Source of the DNA: an uncultured Rickettsiales bacterium
Lineage (GTDB): Bacteria > Pseudomonadota > Alphaproteobacteria > Rickettsiales > UBA1997
Assembly (NCBI GenBank): GCA_934725005.1
Contig: CAKVBE010000007.1
Span: 1 to 16,983 of the forward strand
Reading direction: 5' to 3'
Length of the DNA: 16,983 nt
Each line of letters starts with the position of its first letter. Within the stretch, counting starts at the first letter, position 1. Shown here in pieces: positions 6,639 through 14,278 of this stretch. The notes below the pieces were generated by a model. That model was given only the letters and a program-made list of their open reading frames with translations, was not told the origin of the DNA and made no database searches. The position numbers and the translations under genes were made by a program.

Positions 6639-7628
6639 CTATTTTACAGTGTTAGCAGAACCGAATACTGTTTCATTTTTTTTCATGTACATTTCCATCA
6701 ATGCGGTTCTAGCACTACCTAAATAGTCTCTAGGGTCAAATTTTGATTGATTTTCATTGAAGAATTTCCTTACAGCAGCAGTCATCCATAATCTACCATC
6801 GGAATCAACATTAATTTTACATACAGCTAATTTTGCAGCTTTTCTTAGTTGTGATTCTGGTACGCCGAATGCTTTTTCTATTTTTCCACCAAATTTATTT
6901 ATAATAGCTACAGCATCCTGTGGAACTGAACTTGCGCCATGTAATACTATTGGAAAATTTGGAAGTCTTTTTGAAACTTCTTCTAGAATATCAAATCTTA
7001 ATTCTGGTATATCTTCTTCTTTTTCAACTTTGAATTTATAAGCACCATGTGAAGTTCCTATTGAAATAGCCAAGCTATCAACACCTGTTCTTTTAACAAA
7101 GTCTTCAACTTGTTCTGGTTGTGTATAATGTGACATCTCTGAAGCAACATCATCCTCAATACCGCCTAAAACACCTAATTCACCTTCTACAGTTACATCA
7201 TGTTTATGTGCAAATTCAACAACTTTTTTTGTTTCTTCTATATTTTTTTCATATGGTAAACTTGAACCGTCAATCATAACTGAAGAAAATCCTTTTTCAA
7301 TGCAATCTTTACAAATTTCGAAATTTGCACCATGGTCGAGATGAAGAGCGATAGGTATTTCTTTCAAGCCTTGTTCTTTTGTCATTCTTTTCATCATATC
7401 AATAGCGCCTTTTGCCATTCCCATTAATAGGTCTGCATCAGCATACTTTCTTGCGCCAGCTGAAACTTGCAATATAACTGGACTTTGTGTTTTTAAACAA
7501 GCTGTAACTATAGCTTGAATCTGTTCCATATTATTGAAATTGTAAGCTGGTACTGCATAGCCACCTTTGTATGCATTCGCAAGCATTTCTTTTGTATTTG
7601 AAAATCCAAAATCTTTATAAGAAACCAT
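6639..7628 (-). CDS. fba: Fructose-bisphosphate aldolase, class II
   Basis: This zinc enzyme splits fructose-1,6-bisphosphate into dihydroxyacetone phosphate and glyceraldehyde-3-phosphate, or runs in reverse for gluconeogenesis. The 329 residues contain ALHLDHG with catalytic Asp98 and zinc-binding His99, the VEGELG loop (147-152), GTSHGAYKF with His194 and VLHGASS with His230, plus the late CKINVDSD...MTAAVRK segment. From memory, the text from NTKEM through VPAYNFNNMEQ to the FDPRDYLG...R end closely follows the roughly 330-residue class IIB enzymes of Bacteroidetes and spirochaetes rather than the usual alphaproteobacterial forms, which suggests transfer. The ATG is the only sensible start. 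A good promoter lies immediately upstream, predicting a leader of only about 10 bases. Confidence 0.96.
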   Translation of the reverse strand: MVSYKDFGFSNTKEMLANAYKGGYAVPAYNFNNMEQIQAIVTACLKTQSPVILQVSAGARKYADADLLMGMAKGAIDMMKRMTKEQGLKEIPIALHLDHGANFEICKDCIEKGFSSVMIDGSSLPYEKNIEETKKVVEFAHKHDVTVEGELGVLGGIEDDVASEMSHYTQPEQVEDFVKRTGVDSLAISIGTSHGAYKFKVEKEEDIPELRFDILEEVSKRLPNFPIVLHGASSVPQDAVAIINKFGGKIEKAFGVPESQLRKAAKLAVCKINVDSDGRLWMTAAVRKFFNENQSKFDPRDYLGSARTALMEMYMKKNETVFGSANTVK

Positions 7629-7644
7629 AAAATCTAAATTAGTT

Positions 7645-7673
7645 ATAATAACATAATTACTAATTTATATCAA
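7645..7673 (-). promoter_or_regulatory. Sigma-70 promoter of the aldolase gene
   Basis: On the minus strand TTGATA (7668-7673) and TATTAT (7645-7650) are exactly 17 bases apart. Transcription should begin near 7638, only about ten bases before the ATG at 7628, leaving no room for a normal Shine-Dalgarno site. Confidence 0.6.
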
Positions 7674-7705
7674 AATAAAAATAAAACAATTCAAATTTTA
7701 AATAA

Positions 7706-9088
7706 TTATGACTTAAAGTTTATTTTTTTGTAATTATCTACTTCATTTTTAACAATATTTCTTAATAAAAATAACCCAATTATGTTTGGAATTGAAACTG
7801 CTAAAAAAAAGTTATCAGCTATTGTTATAAGTTCATTAAAATTAATGAAATTTGTGCTTATTATTGCTCCGATATATATGACATATAAAATAAATCTAGT
7901 TTTATAACCAAAAAGATATAACCAGATATTAGAAGAACAAAAATATGAATTTATTATTACCGATAATGCTATTATGCAGATGTCAAATGTCAATAAATAT
8001 TTAAAGCCGAAAAATGTTTTACTAAATGCGTTACTCGTCAAAAGTACACCATTACCGGCATTAGGTTCTGTGTATATACCACTAACAACTATTACAAGTC
8101 CTATTAAAAAACAAAGTATTATTGTTGCAATTAAAGGGTTCAACATTGCAACTGTTGCTTGTTGAACTGGATGTTGTGTTTTTGCATTAGCGTTGCTAAC
8201 ACATGTTGTTCCCATACCAGCTTCATTAGACATACTAGAACGTCTTATTCCCATAACAACAGTTCCAATAAAACCAGCAACGATTGATTTAATAGCAAAT
8301 GCATCTTCAAAAATAATGACTAGTGCATGTGGGATTTTTTTAAAATTAAACACTAGTGTTGTTATTATCATAAATAATAATATTGAAGATACAATTGGAA
8401 CAAACTTATTTAGAATACTCGAACATCTTTTTGTTCCACCAATCATTATTATAAACACAGCAATTGCTATAACTATAGTTAACATGAATTTATAATTTGC
8501 CAATAGTGACAATTGTGTTAATATATTTGTTAATTCATACGTCTGAAATATTGTTCCTGCGCTTATCATTCCGATTAAGGACATGAATGAATACAGGATG
8601 CTGAGTATGAGCCCTAGTTTTTTGTATCCTATCTCTTTTAAACCAAATTTTAAATATCTAGACGCCCCAGATTCAACAACTCCATTTTTTTTATCAACCT
8701 TTCTATATTTTATACTTAGTATTGTTTCAACAAAAACTGTATTCATACTAAAAAATGCCATAATAGCCATCCACACTAAGCTACCAGGACCGGCCAACAT
8801 AATTGCAATAGATGTGCCAGAGATTGTTCCTAGACCAATATTGGAGGACAATGCCATGAGAAATGATTGTTTTGGTGTTAACAATCCCTCGTTTTGTTCA
8901 GAATGGAATTTTCCTTTTAAAACATCAAATGAATGTTTAAAAAATTTTACATTAGGAAATTTTAACTTTAGTGAAAAATAAATTGCTGGTAATAATAACC
9001 ATATCACAAGTAATGGAACACCAAAAACCTCATAAAAAAGAACTTTATTTAAAAAGTTCGCTACTGTCAAAAATATGTTAAAATTCAC
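7706..9088 (-). CDS. AGCS-family amino acid:cation (alanine/glycine:Na+) symporter, divergent
   Basis: This polytopic inner-membrane carrier is expected to import a small neutral amino acid with sodium or protons. The 460 residues are within the family range and contain about 10-11 hydrophobic segments. Family marks are SSNIGLGTISGTSIAIMLAG (81-100, in place of the usual 'GTGNIAGVATAI'), PGSLVWM (101-107), KYRKVD (128-133), and the hallmark GIRRSSMSNEAGMGTT (280-295) followed by HPVQQ (306-310). The substrate motif near residues 80-92 differs from standard AlsT/DagA proteins, so the substrate is uncertain. The start is GTG at 9088: there is an in-frame TAA just upstream and no early ATG. It is read divergently from the mla operon. 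Confidence 0.88.
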   Translation of the reverse strand: MNFNIFLTVANFLNKVLFYEVFGVPLLVIWLLLPAIYFSLKLKFPNVKFFKHSFDVLKGKFHSEQNEGLLTPKQSFLMALSSNIGLGTISGTSIAIMLAGPGSLVWMAIMAFFSMNTVFVETILSIKYRKVDKKNGVVESGASRYLKFGLKEIGYKKLGLILSILYSFMSLIGMISAGTIFQTYELTNILTQLSLLANYKFMLTIVIAIAVFIIMIGGTKRCSSILNKFVPIVSSILLFMIITTLVFNFKKIPHALVIIFEDAFAIKSIVAGFIGTVVMGIRRSSMSNEAGMGTTCVSNANAKTQHPVQQATVAMLNPLIATIILCFLIGLVIVVSGIYTEPNAGNGVLLTSNAFSKTFFGFKYLLTFDICIIALSVIINSYFCSSNIWLYLFGYKTRFILYVIYIGAIISTNFINFNELITIADNFFLAVSIPNIIGLFLLRNIVKNEVDNYKKINFKS

Positions 9089-9397
9089 GGCTTGTTCTTA
9101 TAAAAATATGTGTGTACTACTATTTAAGATTAATAATTATTATTTGCAATGTACTATTTATGTTTTCTGATTAAAAATTGAACAGTTATATTTATGATAA
9201 TTGTTAAATACTTATAGATTAAGTATTAAAAACTAACACTTTTAAAAAATTGAGACAATACTTTGAATAATAAAATTTATTCATAGAAAGTTAAATATCT
9301 GAATTTATGACAGTTTATTGTTGTTTTTATTTATTAATTGATTTTATTATTTATATATTTATTATTAATCTAATTTTATTAAGAATAATTAATATAT
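9089..9397. other. Gene-free divergent control region with inverted repeats
   Basis: These 309 very AT-rich bases separate the symporter gene from the mla operon, and no coding frame or RNA gene is visible. There are two small inverted repeats: AATACTTA-TAGAT-TAAGTATT (9207-9227) and TGAATAA-TAAAAT-TTATTCA (9264-9283), plus another AATACTT at 9257-9263. They could be operator sites; with this base composition chance is also a fair explanation. A promoter for the rightward operon is listed separately. Confidence 0.45.
9338..9365 (+). promoter_or_regulatory. Candidate promoter of the mla-dnaQ-glycosyltransferase operon
   Basis: TTGATT (9338-9343) and TATTAT (9360-9365) are 16 bases apart, the same form as the ppa promoter candidate. 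The transcript would start near 9372, about 26 bases before the ATG at 9398. Confidence 0.45.
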
Positions 9398-9799
9398 ATG
9401 TCTTTTGACTACATTGATTATATTTCTAAGAAAATTAAATTATTTGTTGACTACATTAAAAATTACATTAGTGACACCAAATATAAATTAAATAATTTGG
9501 AAAGTACAAATATAGAGTTAGCAAAACAATATCTTGATAATAATAAACTGAATGAGGCATATTCAAGATTGAGAATAATACATTTTTTGTGGCCTAATAA
9601 CGTTGATGGAGCATACTTTTATGCTATTCTATTGGTTTTTTCAGAAAAGAAGGAAAAGGCGGTGAATATATTGGATAAATTTGATAATGAATATATAAGC
9701 AGGTTGTTGTATATTGTTAACAATTACGATTCTAACTACATACTCGATGTTGTCGAAAAGAATAATATAAAACTTTCAGAATTAAAAAATGTTTTATAG
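9398..9799 (+). CDS. Small TPR-like protein, first gene of the mla operon
   Basis: I do not recognise a named family for this 133-residue protein. It is almost entirely helical. Residues 39-67 (ELAKQYLDNNKLNEAYSRL core, then a Trp-Pro-Asn turn) and 69-97 (GAYFYAILLVFSEKKEKAVNIL) look like two tetratricopeptide-type hairpins, with the usual small/large residue alternation and a Pro-Asn turn between them. The N-terminal 35 residues are Lys/Tyr-rich; there is no signal peptide or membrane segment. Its last 11 bases overlap the start of mlaA, so translation of the two is probably coupled. A scaffold or partner-binding role is possible but cannot be shown. No Shine-Dalgarno motif is visible. Confidence 0.75.
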   Translation: MSFDYIDYISKKIKLFVDYIKNYISDTKYKLNNLESTNIELAKQYLDNNKLNEAYSRLRIIHFLWPNNVDGAYFYAILLVFSEKKEKAVNILDKFDNEYISRLLYIVNNYDSNYILDVVEKNNIKLSELKNVL

Positions 9800-10580
9800 A
9801 TGCTTGTGGTACGTGTTGTTATTTGTTTTTCTTATTAGACCAAATGTGTTTTTTGGTGCTACAATAGTAAGCGATATTGCTATGGTTAACGCATATGAAA
9901 ACGATTTTGATGATGAGTACGACGATGAATTTGATGACTATGCTGAAGAGTATTCTAACAAAAAACAAATAAATGATCCGTTCGAAAAATTTAATAGAAA
10001 AATATTTAACTTTAACATCTATATGTTAGAAAAGTTTTTTGTTCCTGCTGGTAATATGTTTAAAAAAATAACTAATCAATTTATACGTGATAGAATAAGT
10101 AATTTAGCCATAACATTGAAAGAACCTATAATAACGGCAAATTCGATTTTGGAACTTGATTTTAAAAATACTATGAAATCTATTGCAACATTGGGAACCA
10201 ATTTAACAATTGGTTGCTTTGGGTTATTTAATCCAGCAAAAAATATGTCTTTCTATAGAGAAGTTAGGACTTTTTCTGATACTTTTAAATTTTATGGTAT
10301 TCCAGATGGACCATATTTGGTACTACCATTTCTTGGCTCTAGCAGTATTAGAGATTCTGCCGGCTTTGTTGCTGGATTTTATTTTGATCCTGTTACTTTA
10401 AACTATTTTAACATTTTTAATGATAAACCTTGGATTGATAATAAAGAATTTAATATTTCATTATATGGTGTTAATACCTTGAATACTTCAATTAAATTGA
10501 AGAATATTTATGATGATTTTATTAAAAAATCATTTGATCCATATATACTTGCTAGAGAATATTATTATAATAATAAATGA
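9789..10580 (+). CDS. mlaA: MlaA/VacJ outer-membrane phospholipid-removal protein
   Basis: MlaA sits in the outer membrane and extracts mislocalised phospholipids from its outer leaflet, passing them to periplasmic MlaC. The 263-residue protein has a hydrophobic N-terminus (6-24, signal-peptide-like, likely cleaved near FFGA) and an unusually acidic stretch at 37-54 (ENDFDDEYDDEFDDYAEE). The MlaA domain starts at NDPFEKFNRKIFNFN (62-76) and continues through KEPIITANSIL (111-121), the ATLGTNLTIGCFGLFNPA segment (133-150) and the hallmark IPDGPYLVLPFLGSSSIRD (171-189). E. coli MlaA is a lipoprotein, but this one has no Cys in a lipobox position: Cys5 lies before the hydrophobic core. It overlaps the preceding gene by 11 bases and lies 34 bases ahead of mlaC. 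Confidence 0.93.
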   Translation: MFYRCLWYVLLFVFLIRPNVFFGATIVSDIAMVNAYENDFDDEYDDEFDDYAEEYSNKKQINDPFEKFNRKIFNFNIYMLEKFFVPAGNMFKKITNQFIRDRISNLAITLKEPIITANSILELDFKNTMKSIATLGTNLTIGCFGLFNPAKNMSFYREVRTFSDTFKFYGIPDGPYLVLPFLGSSSIRDSAGFVAGFYFDPVTLNYFNIFNDKPWIDNKEFNISLYGVNTLNTSIKLKNIYDDFIKKSFDPYILAREYYYNNK

Positions 10581-10605
10581 TGAATTAATTAATGACTAAT
10601 AAATC

Positions 10606-10609
10606 GGAG
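10606..10609 (+). promoter_or_regulatory. Shine-Dalgarno site deciding the mlaC start
   Basis: GGAG at 10606-10609 lies five bases before the ATG at 10615. It overlaps the GTG at 10609, which therefore cannot be the start it serves. This is one of only two convincing Shine-Dalgarno sites in the window. Confidence 0.7.
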
Positions 10610-10614
10610 TGAAA

Positions 10615-11178
10615 ATGAAAAAAATATTTTTTTTGATTGTTACATTTTTGATGCTTTTTGCATTTGAATCTAAAGCTGATTATAATTCAGACTTAAGTAA
10701 ATTTATTGGCGATATGGCTTATAAGTTTGATGAAATAAATAGTATAAAAGATAAGGATGCATGGATGGAAGAAGCTTATCAGTATGCGAATAAAATTCTT
10801 GATATCAAATGGATGTCTAATTTTATTTTAGGAAAATATAGAAAAACTTTAAAAAAGGAACAAATTAATGATTTTGTAAAGTATTATTCTATATATCTCT
10901 TAAAAAATTATTTAAAAACATTGGCATTATTTTCCGAAAAAAATGTAACCATTGTTTCGATAGAGCAAAATAAAGAAAATGTGTTCTTTACTAATTTGAA
11001 CGTAAAAGCTGATGATAATAATATAAAAATAAAATTGAGAATTGTAAAAAAAGATAATACATTTTATATAACTGATATAATAGCTGAAAATGTTAGTTTT
11101 ATAAACTCACAAAGAAATGAAATTAATAGTTTTTTAGATAGTAATGGTTTTGATGCATTAATTGAAAAAATAAAATGA
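10615..11178 (+). CDS. mlaC: MlaC/Ttg2D periplasmic phospholipid-binding protein
   Basis: MlaC carries phospholipids across the periplasm between MlaA and the inner-membrane MlaFEDB complex. From the ATG at 10615 the protein has 187 residues. It begins with a classical signal peptide (MKK, a hydrophobic core, cleavage probably after SKA at 19-21). The rest shows the family's helical start, the LDIKWMSNFILGKYRKTL element (about 46-63), which matches the 'fd...ma...LG..w...t' core of MlaC, and the beta-rich second half with VSIEQNKENVFFTNL and FYITDIIAENVSFI. The length is slightly short compared with typical 190-215 residues. A GGAG lies five bases upstream. The end overlaps dnaQ by four bases (ATGA). 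mlaF, mlaE and mlaD are not in the window. Confidence 0.88.
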   Translation: MKKIFFLIVTFLMLFAFESKADYNSDLSKFIGDMAYKFDEINSIKDKDAWMEEAYQYANKILDIKWMSNFILGKYRKTLKKEQINDFVKYYSIYLLKNYLKTLALFSEKNVTIVSIEQNKENVFFTNLNVKADDNNIKIKLRIVKKDNTFYITDIIAENVSFINSQRNEINSFLDSNGFDALIEKIK

Positions 11179-11885
11179 GAGAAATTTGTTTTGATACTGA
11201 AACGACTGGCTTAAAAACAGAAGAAGGCGATAGAGTTATTGAAATAGGATGCGTGGAAATAATTGATGGAAAACAAACAGATAATTATTTCCATGAATAT
11301 TTGAATCCAGAGAGAGATATTTCTGAAGAGTCCGTGAGAATCACAGGAATCACAGCTGAATTTCTTGCTGATAAACCAGTTTTTAAGGATGTAGCAAACA
11401 AATTTTTAGATTATATCGGTGACAATAGTGTATTAGTGGCTCATAACGCTAACTTTGATATGAAGTTTATGAATAATGAATATGCTCTTATTGGTATGCC
11501 ACCAATAAAAAATCAGGTTGTTGACTCTCTAGCTATTGCTAAAAAAAAGTTTCCTGGACAGAAAAACAATCTAGATGCTTTGTGTAAAAGGTTTAATGTT
11601 GATGCTTCAAAAAGAACTTTGCACGGGGCTCTACTTGATGCTCAATTGTTAGCCGAAGTTTATCTTGAATTGTGCGGTGGTTCGCAAAAAACATTCGATA
11701 CAGAGACAAGTGAAAAGAAAAAGACATATCTAGAAATAGACGACTTTATGAAAATGATTAAAAACAATAAAGTTCTTAAATCTAGAAATTTTGATTTAAC
11801 AGATGATGAATTGCAAAAACATAAGGATTTTATAGAAAAGAAAATAAAAAATAATTTGTGGTATAAAATTGATGAAAAAAAATGA
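11175..11885 (+). CDS. dnaQ: DNA polymerase III epsilon subunit (3'-5' proofreading exonuclease)
   Basis: The epsilon subunit removes mismatched nucleotides during replication and binds the polymerase alpha subunit. The 236-residue protein has all three exonuclease motifs of the DEDDh class: FDTETTGL with Asp7 and Glu9, AHNANFDMKF with Asp95, and LHGALLDAQLLAEVY with His150 and Asp155. The tail from about 171 on is Lys-rich and divergent; in E. coli the equivalent region contacts alpha and the clamp. The ATG overlaps the mlaC stop as ATGA, giving direct translational coupling to an envelope gene, and its own end overlaps the next gene by 14 bases. No Shine-Dalgarno motif is seen. Confidence 0.95.
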   Translation: MREICFDTETTGLKTEEGDRVIEIGCVEIIDGKQTDNYFHEYLNPERDISEESVRITGITAEFLADKPVFKDVANKFLDYIGDNSVLVAHNANFDMKFMNNEYALIGMPPIKNQVVDSLAIAKKKFPGQKNNLDALCKRFNVDASKRTLHGALLDAQLLAEVYLELCGGSQKTFDTETSEKKKTYLEIDDFMKMIKNNKVLKSRNFDLTDDELQKHKDFIEKKIKNNLWYKIDEKK

Positions 11886-12903
11886 TATTTCAATAACTTT
11901 CAAAAATTTTTCTAAAAGTAATTTGAAGTTGTTACTTTTATTTATACCGTCAATAATATTGATTACATCTAGTAATTATGGACTATTAGTATCGTTTTTA
12001 TCTACTTTTTCTGTTATTGAAAACAGTTCTTTTCAGATGTTTGGTACATTTTTAACAAGTAATAAAAATAAATCAGTTTTTCAAATATTCTTTTTTATAT
12101 TTGCTATATTTTTCATTACATTAGCTTTTGAATGGTTCACAAATGGAGGAAGATTAGACTTTGACAGACTAATTAACATTAATTATAGTAGTAATGTAGA
12201 TTTTAAAAGTATCTTGGCACCTTTATTATTGTTTTTTCTGACTTATAAAAAAATTCCAGTTTCTACGACATTTGTATTATTGTCTGGTTTTGCTACAAAG
12301 CACACGATTGATTCGATGTTGACAAAAACTGCAGCATCTTATTTAATATCATTTATTTTTGGATACTATATATGGTACAGATTAGATAGATTATTAGGTG
12401 GTAAAATCTCTGATTTTGATTATGAAAAAATGAATAAATGGAAAAATGTTCAGATTATATCAAATATTTTTTTAATAGTATTTTGGATTATGAGTAATAA
12501 TAGTAATTTAGTTGTTTCTCTTCCAAGAATATTTAGTGTTCAATATTTCATTATATATGTTTTATTTTGCGCCATTTCAATTTTTTATGTCGTGTTCTCT
12601 AGAGGTGGTAAAATACAAAGTATTATTGATGCAAAAAATGGTTTAGATAATCCTAAAACAAATTCAATTATAAATGTAGCGTTTTCGCTAATAATTCTAA
12701 TGTTTCAATGTATTAATACTACACCAGTGGCTACAACATGGTCATTTGTTGGGCTTTTAAGTGGACGTGAATTTGCTTTATCTATGAGATCATTTAATGG
12801 TGTTAAAAAGGTAACTTTAATTAAGATATTGAGGGATTTATCTGTTCTTATATATGGACTATTAATAACTCTTGTTTATATTTTGTTTGTTAAGTTAATT
12901 TAG
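11872..12903 (+). CDS. PiT-like (phosphate-transporter-fold) integral membrane protein
   Basis: The 343-residue protein is strongly hydrophobic with about 9-10 membrane segments and no signal peptide. Two related motifs, KIPVSTTFVLLSGF (127-140) and NTTPVATTWSFVGLLSGRE (282-300), fall in the two halves. They recall the repeated 'PVSTTH' elements of inorganic phosphate transporters (PiT/Pho-4 superfamily), whose halves form an inverted repeat. It lacks the 'GxNDxAN' motif of standard PiT proteins near its start (an SSNYG at 33-37 sits roughly there), so the substrate, phosphate or otherwise, is uncertain. I chose the ATG at 11872 over a TTG three bases earlier; it overlaps the 3' end of dnaQ. 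The glycosyltransferase gene follows after 22 bases. Confidence 0.62.
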   Translation: MKKNDISITFKNFSKSNLKLLLLFIPSIILITSSNYGLLVSFLSTFSVIENSSFQMFGTFLTSNKNKSVFQIFFFIFAIFFITLAFEWFTNGGRLDFDRLININYSSNVDFKSILAPLLLFFLTYKKIPVSTTFVLLSGFATKHTIDSMLTKTAASYLISFIFGYYIWYRLDRLLGGKISDFDYEKMNKWKNVQIISNIFLIVFWIMSNNSNLVVSLPRIFSVQYFIIYVLFCAISIFYVVFSRGGKIQSIIDAKNGLDNPKTNSIINVAFSLIILMFQCINTTPVATTWSFVGLLSGREFALSMRSFNGVKKVTLIKILRDLSVLIYGLLITLVYILFVKLI

Positions 12904-12925
12904 TTTTTATTTAACAAGTCGCCAT

Positions 12926-14248
12926 ATGGAAGCAAAGTTTACAAATTATAAGTTATTAATTTTTTTATTTCTCATCATTAATATTCTTTTGATTATTTTT
13001 GATTGTACAAGACATACATATATCTGGGTATTATTATCGTTTTTTATTATAAACTTGTTGACTAGGGTGACATTGTTTATATTCTCTATATTGGTCTTAG
13101 ATGAAGAGTATGATCTTAATAAATTGAAAGAATTGGAAAATTTCGATTTGCCAGTTTATTCGATTCTGATTCCCGTATACAAAGAAGATTTTAATGTAAT
13201 GAGGAATTTATTAAATTCTATTCAAAATTTTGATTATGATTTAAACAAACTAGATATTATAATTCTTCTTGAGGAAGATGATTTAGATACAATAAATAGT
13301 GTTTATAGATTAAGAAAATTATTTAATTTTACATATATTGTTGTGCCAAAATCTGAAATAAAAACAAAACCTAATGCTCTAAATTATGGACTTAAGTATG
13401 TTAAAGGAAAGTATTTAGTTATTTATGATGCTGAAGATATTCCAGAACCATATCAATTGAAAAAAGCTGTGTATGAATTTAGTAAATTACCAGATGAATA
13501 TTTTTGTTTGCAAGCTAGATTAAATTATTATAATAAAGATGAAAACATGTTAACAAAATGCTTTTCAATTGAATATAGCTTATGGTTCAATTATTTTATA
13601 AAATCATTTTCTGAATACTTTAACTTTTTTGCTATAGGTGGTACAAGTAATCATTTTAAGGTTGAAAAATTAAAAGATATAAATGGTTGGGATGCATACA
13701 ATGTAACTGAAGATGCCGAAATAAGTGTAAGAGCTGTTTTTAATGGTTATAAAATAAAGACATTAAATAGTGATACATTAGAAGAATCAGTAAAATGTAT
13801 AGGTTCCTGGTTTAATCAAAGAAAAAGATGGATAAAAGGATATATGCAAACATACTTGCAATATATCATTCATCCACTACTTTTTATAAAAAAGGCCGGT
13901 TATAAAAATTTTTTTCTATTTAATTACATAATTGGTTTTTCTTTTATAATACCGATATTTTACATGTTTTTTTTAATAGCTTATATTTTTTATTTTGATA
14001 GTTTTTCATTGATGCAATTATTCGTTAATACGTTTATATATTACTTTTACATATATTCTACATTTACAATGAATGTTATTTTTATTATGACAAAGAACAA
14101 AGTAACTTTTAAGAATATAAGGGAAATAATATTTTATATTTTGTATTCACACGTTTATATTATTGCTGTATATTTAGCTCTAGTAGAATTAATAAAAAAA
14201 CCGTTTATTTGGAATAAAACAACACATAACAGGAGTATATATAACTAA
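12926..14248 (+). CDS. Membrane-bound processive-type family 2 glycosyltransferase
   Basis: The 440 residues have two N-terminal membrane segments (about 9-25 and 31-57), a cytoplasmic GT-A domain (75-305) and about four C-terminal segments (328-420). The catalytic series is complete: YSILIPVYKED (78-88), the DAED sugar-nucleotide motif (168-171), the base motif TED (261-263) and Q-R-K-R-W (298-302), which marks cellulose/glucan/hyaluronan-synthase-like enzymes that extend a beta-linked chain. The tail KPFIWNKTTHN (425-435) is also common in this class. Donor and product are unknown: glucan, GlcNAc polymer or another glycan are possible. No PilZ domain is seen, unlike BcsA. It is last in the operon and converges on the OpgB-like gene, with only 30 bases between them. 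Confidence 0.88.
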   Translation: MEAKFTNYKLLIFLFLIINILLIIFDCTRHTYIWVLLSFFIINLLTRVTLFIFSILVLDEEYDLNKLKELENFDLPVYSILIPVYKEDFNVMRNLLNSIQNFDYDLNKLDIIILLEEDDLDTINSVYRLRKLFNFTYIVVPKSEIKTKPNALNYGLKYVKGKYLVIYDAEDIPEPYQLKKAVYEFSKLPDEYFCLQARLNYYNKDENMLTKCFSIEYSLWFNYFIKSFSEYFNFFAIGGTSNHFKVEKLKDINGWDAYNVTEDAEISVRAVFNGYKIKTLNSDTLEESVKCIGSWFNQRKRWIKGYMQTYLQYIIHPLLFIKKAGYKNFFLFNYIIGFSFIIPIFYMFFLIAYIFYFDSFSLMQLFVNTFIYYFYIYSTFTMNVIFIMTKNKVTFKNIREIIFYILYSHVYIIAVYLALVELIKKPFIWNKTTHNRSIYN

Positions 14249-14278
14249 ATTTTAGATGTGACGTTTATTAGATTTAGT

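Noticed and set aside
8193..8981. Two hydrophobic plus-strand frames (8193-8495 and 8583-8981)
   Set aside because: Both are mirror images of the membrane segments of the AGCS symporter on the opposite strand.
9131..9142. Perfect palindrome TAATAATTATTA in the divergent gap
   Set aside because: It consists only of A and T in an AT-rich gap, so it is expected by chance and carries no other signal.
10609..10614. GTG at 10609 as the mlaC start
   Set aside because: The GGAG ribosome site overlaps this codon and is correctly spaced for the ATG at 10615.
11869..11871. TTG at 11869 as the start of the PiT-like gene
   Set aside because: An ATG follows immediately and gives the same protein minus one residue.
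11660..11893. Minus-strand frame opposite the 3' end of dnaQ
   Set aside because: It is the antisense shadow of the Lys-rich dnaQ tail, giving a Phe/Ser-rich product with no family features.
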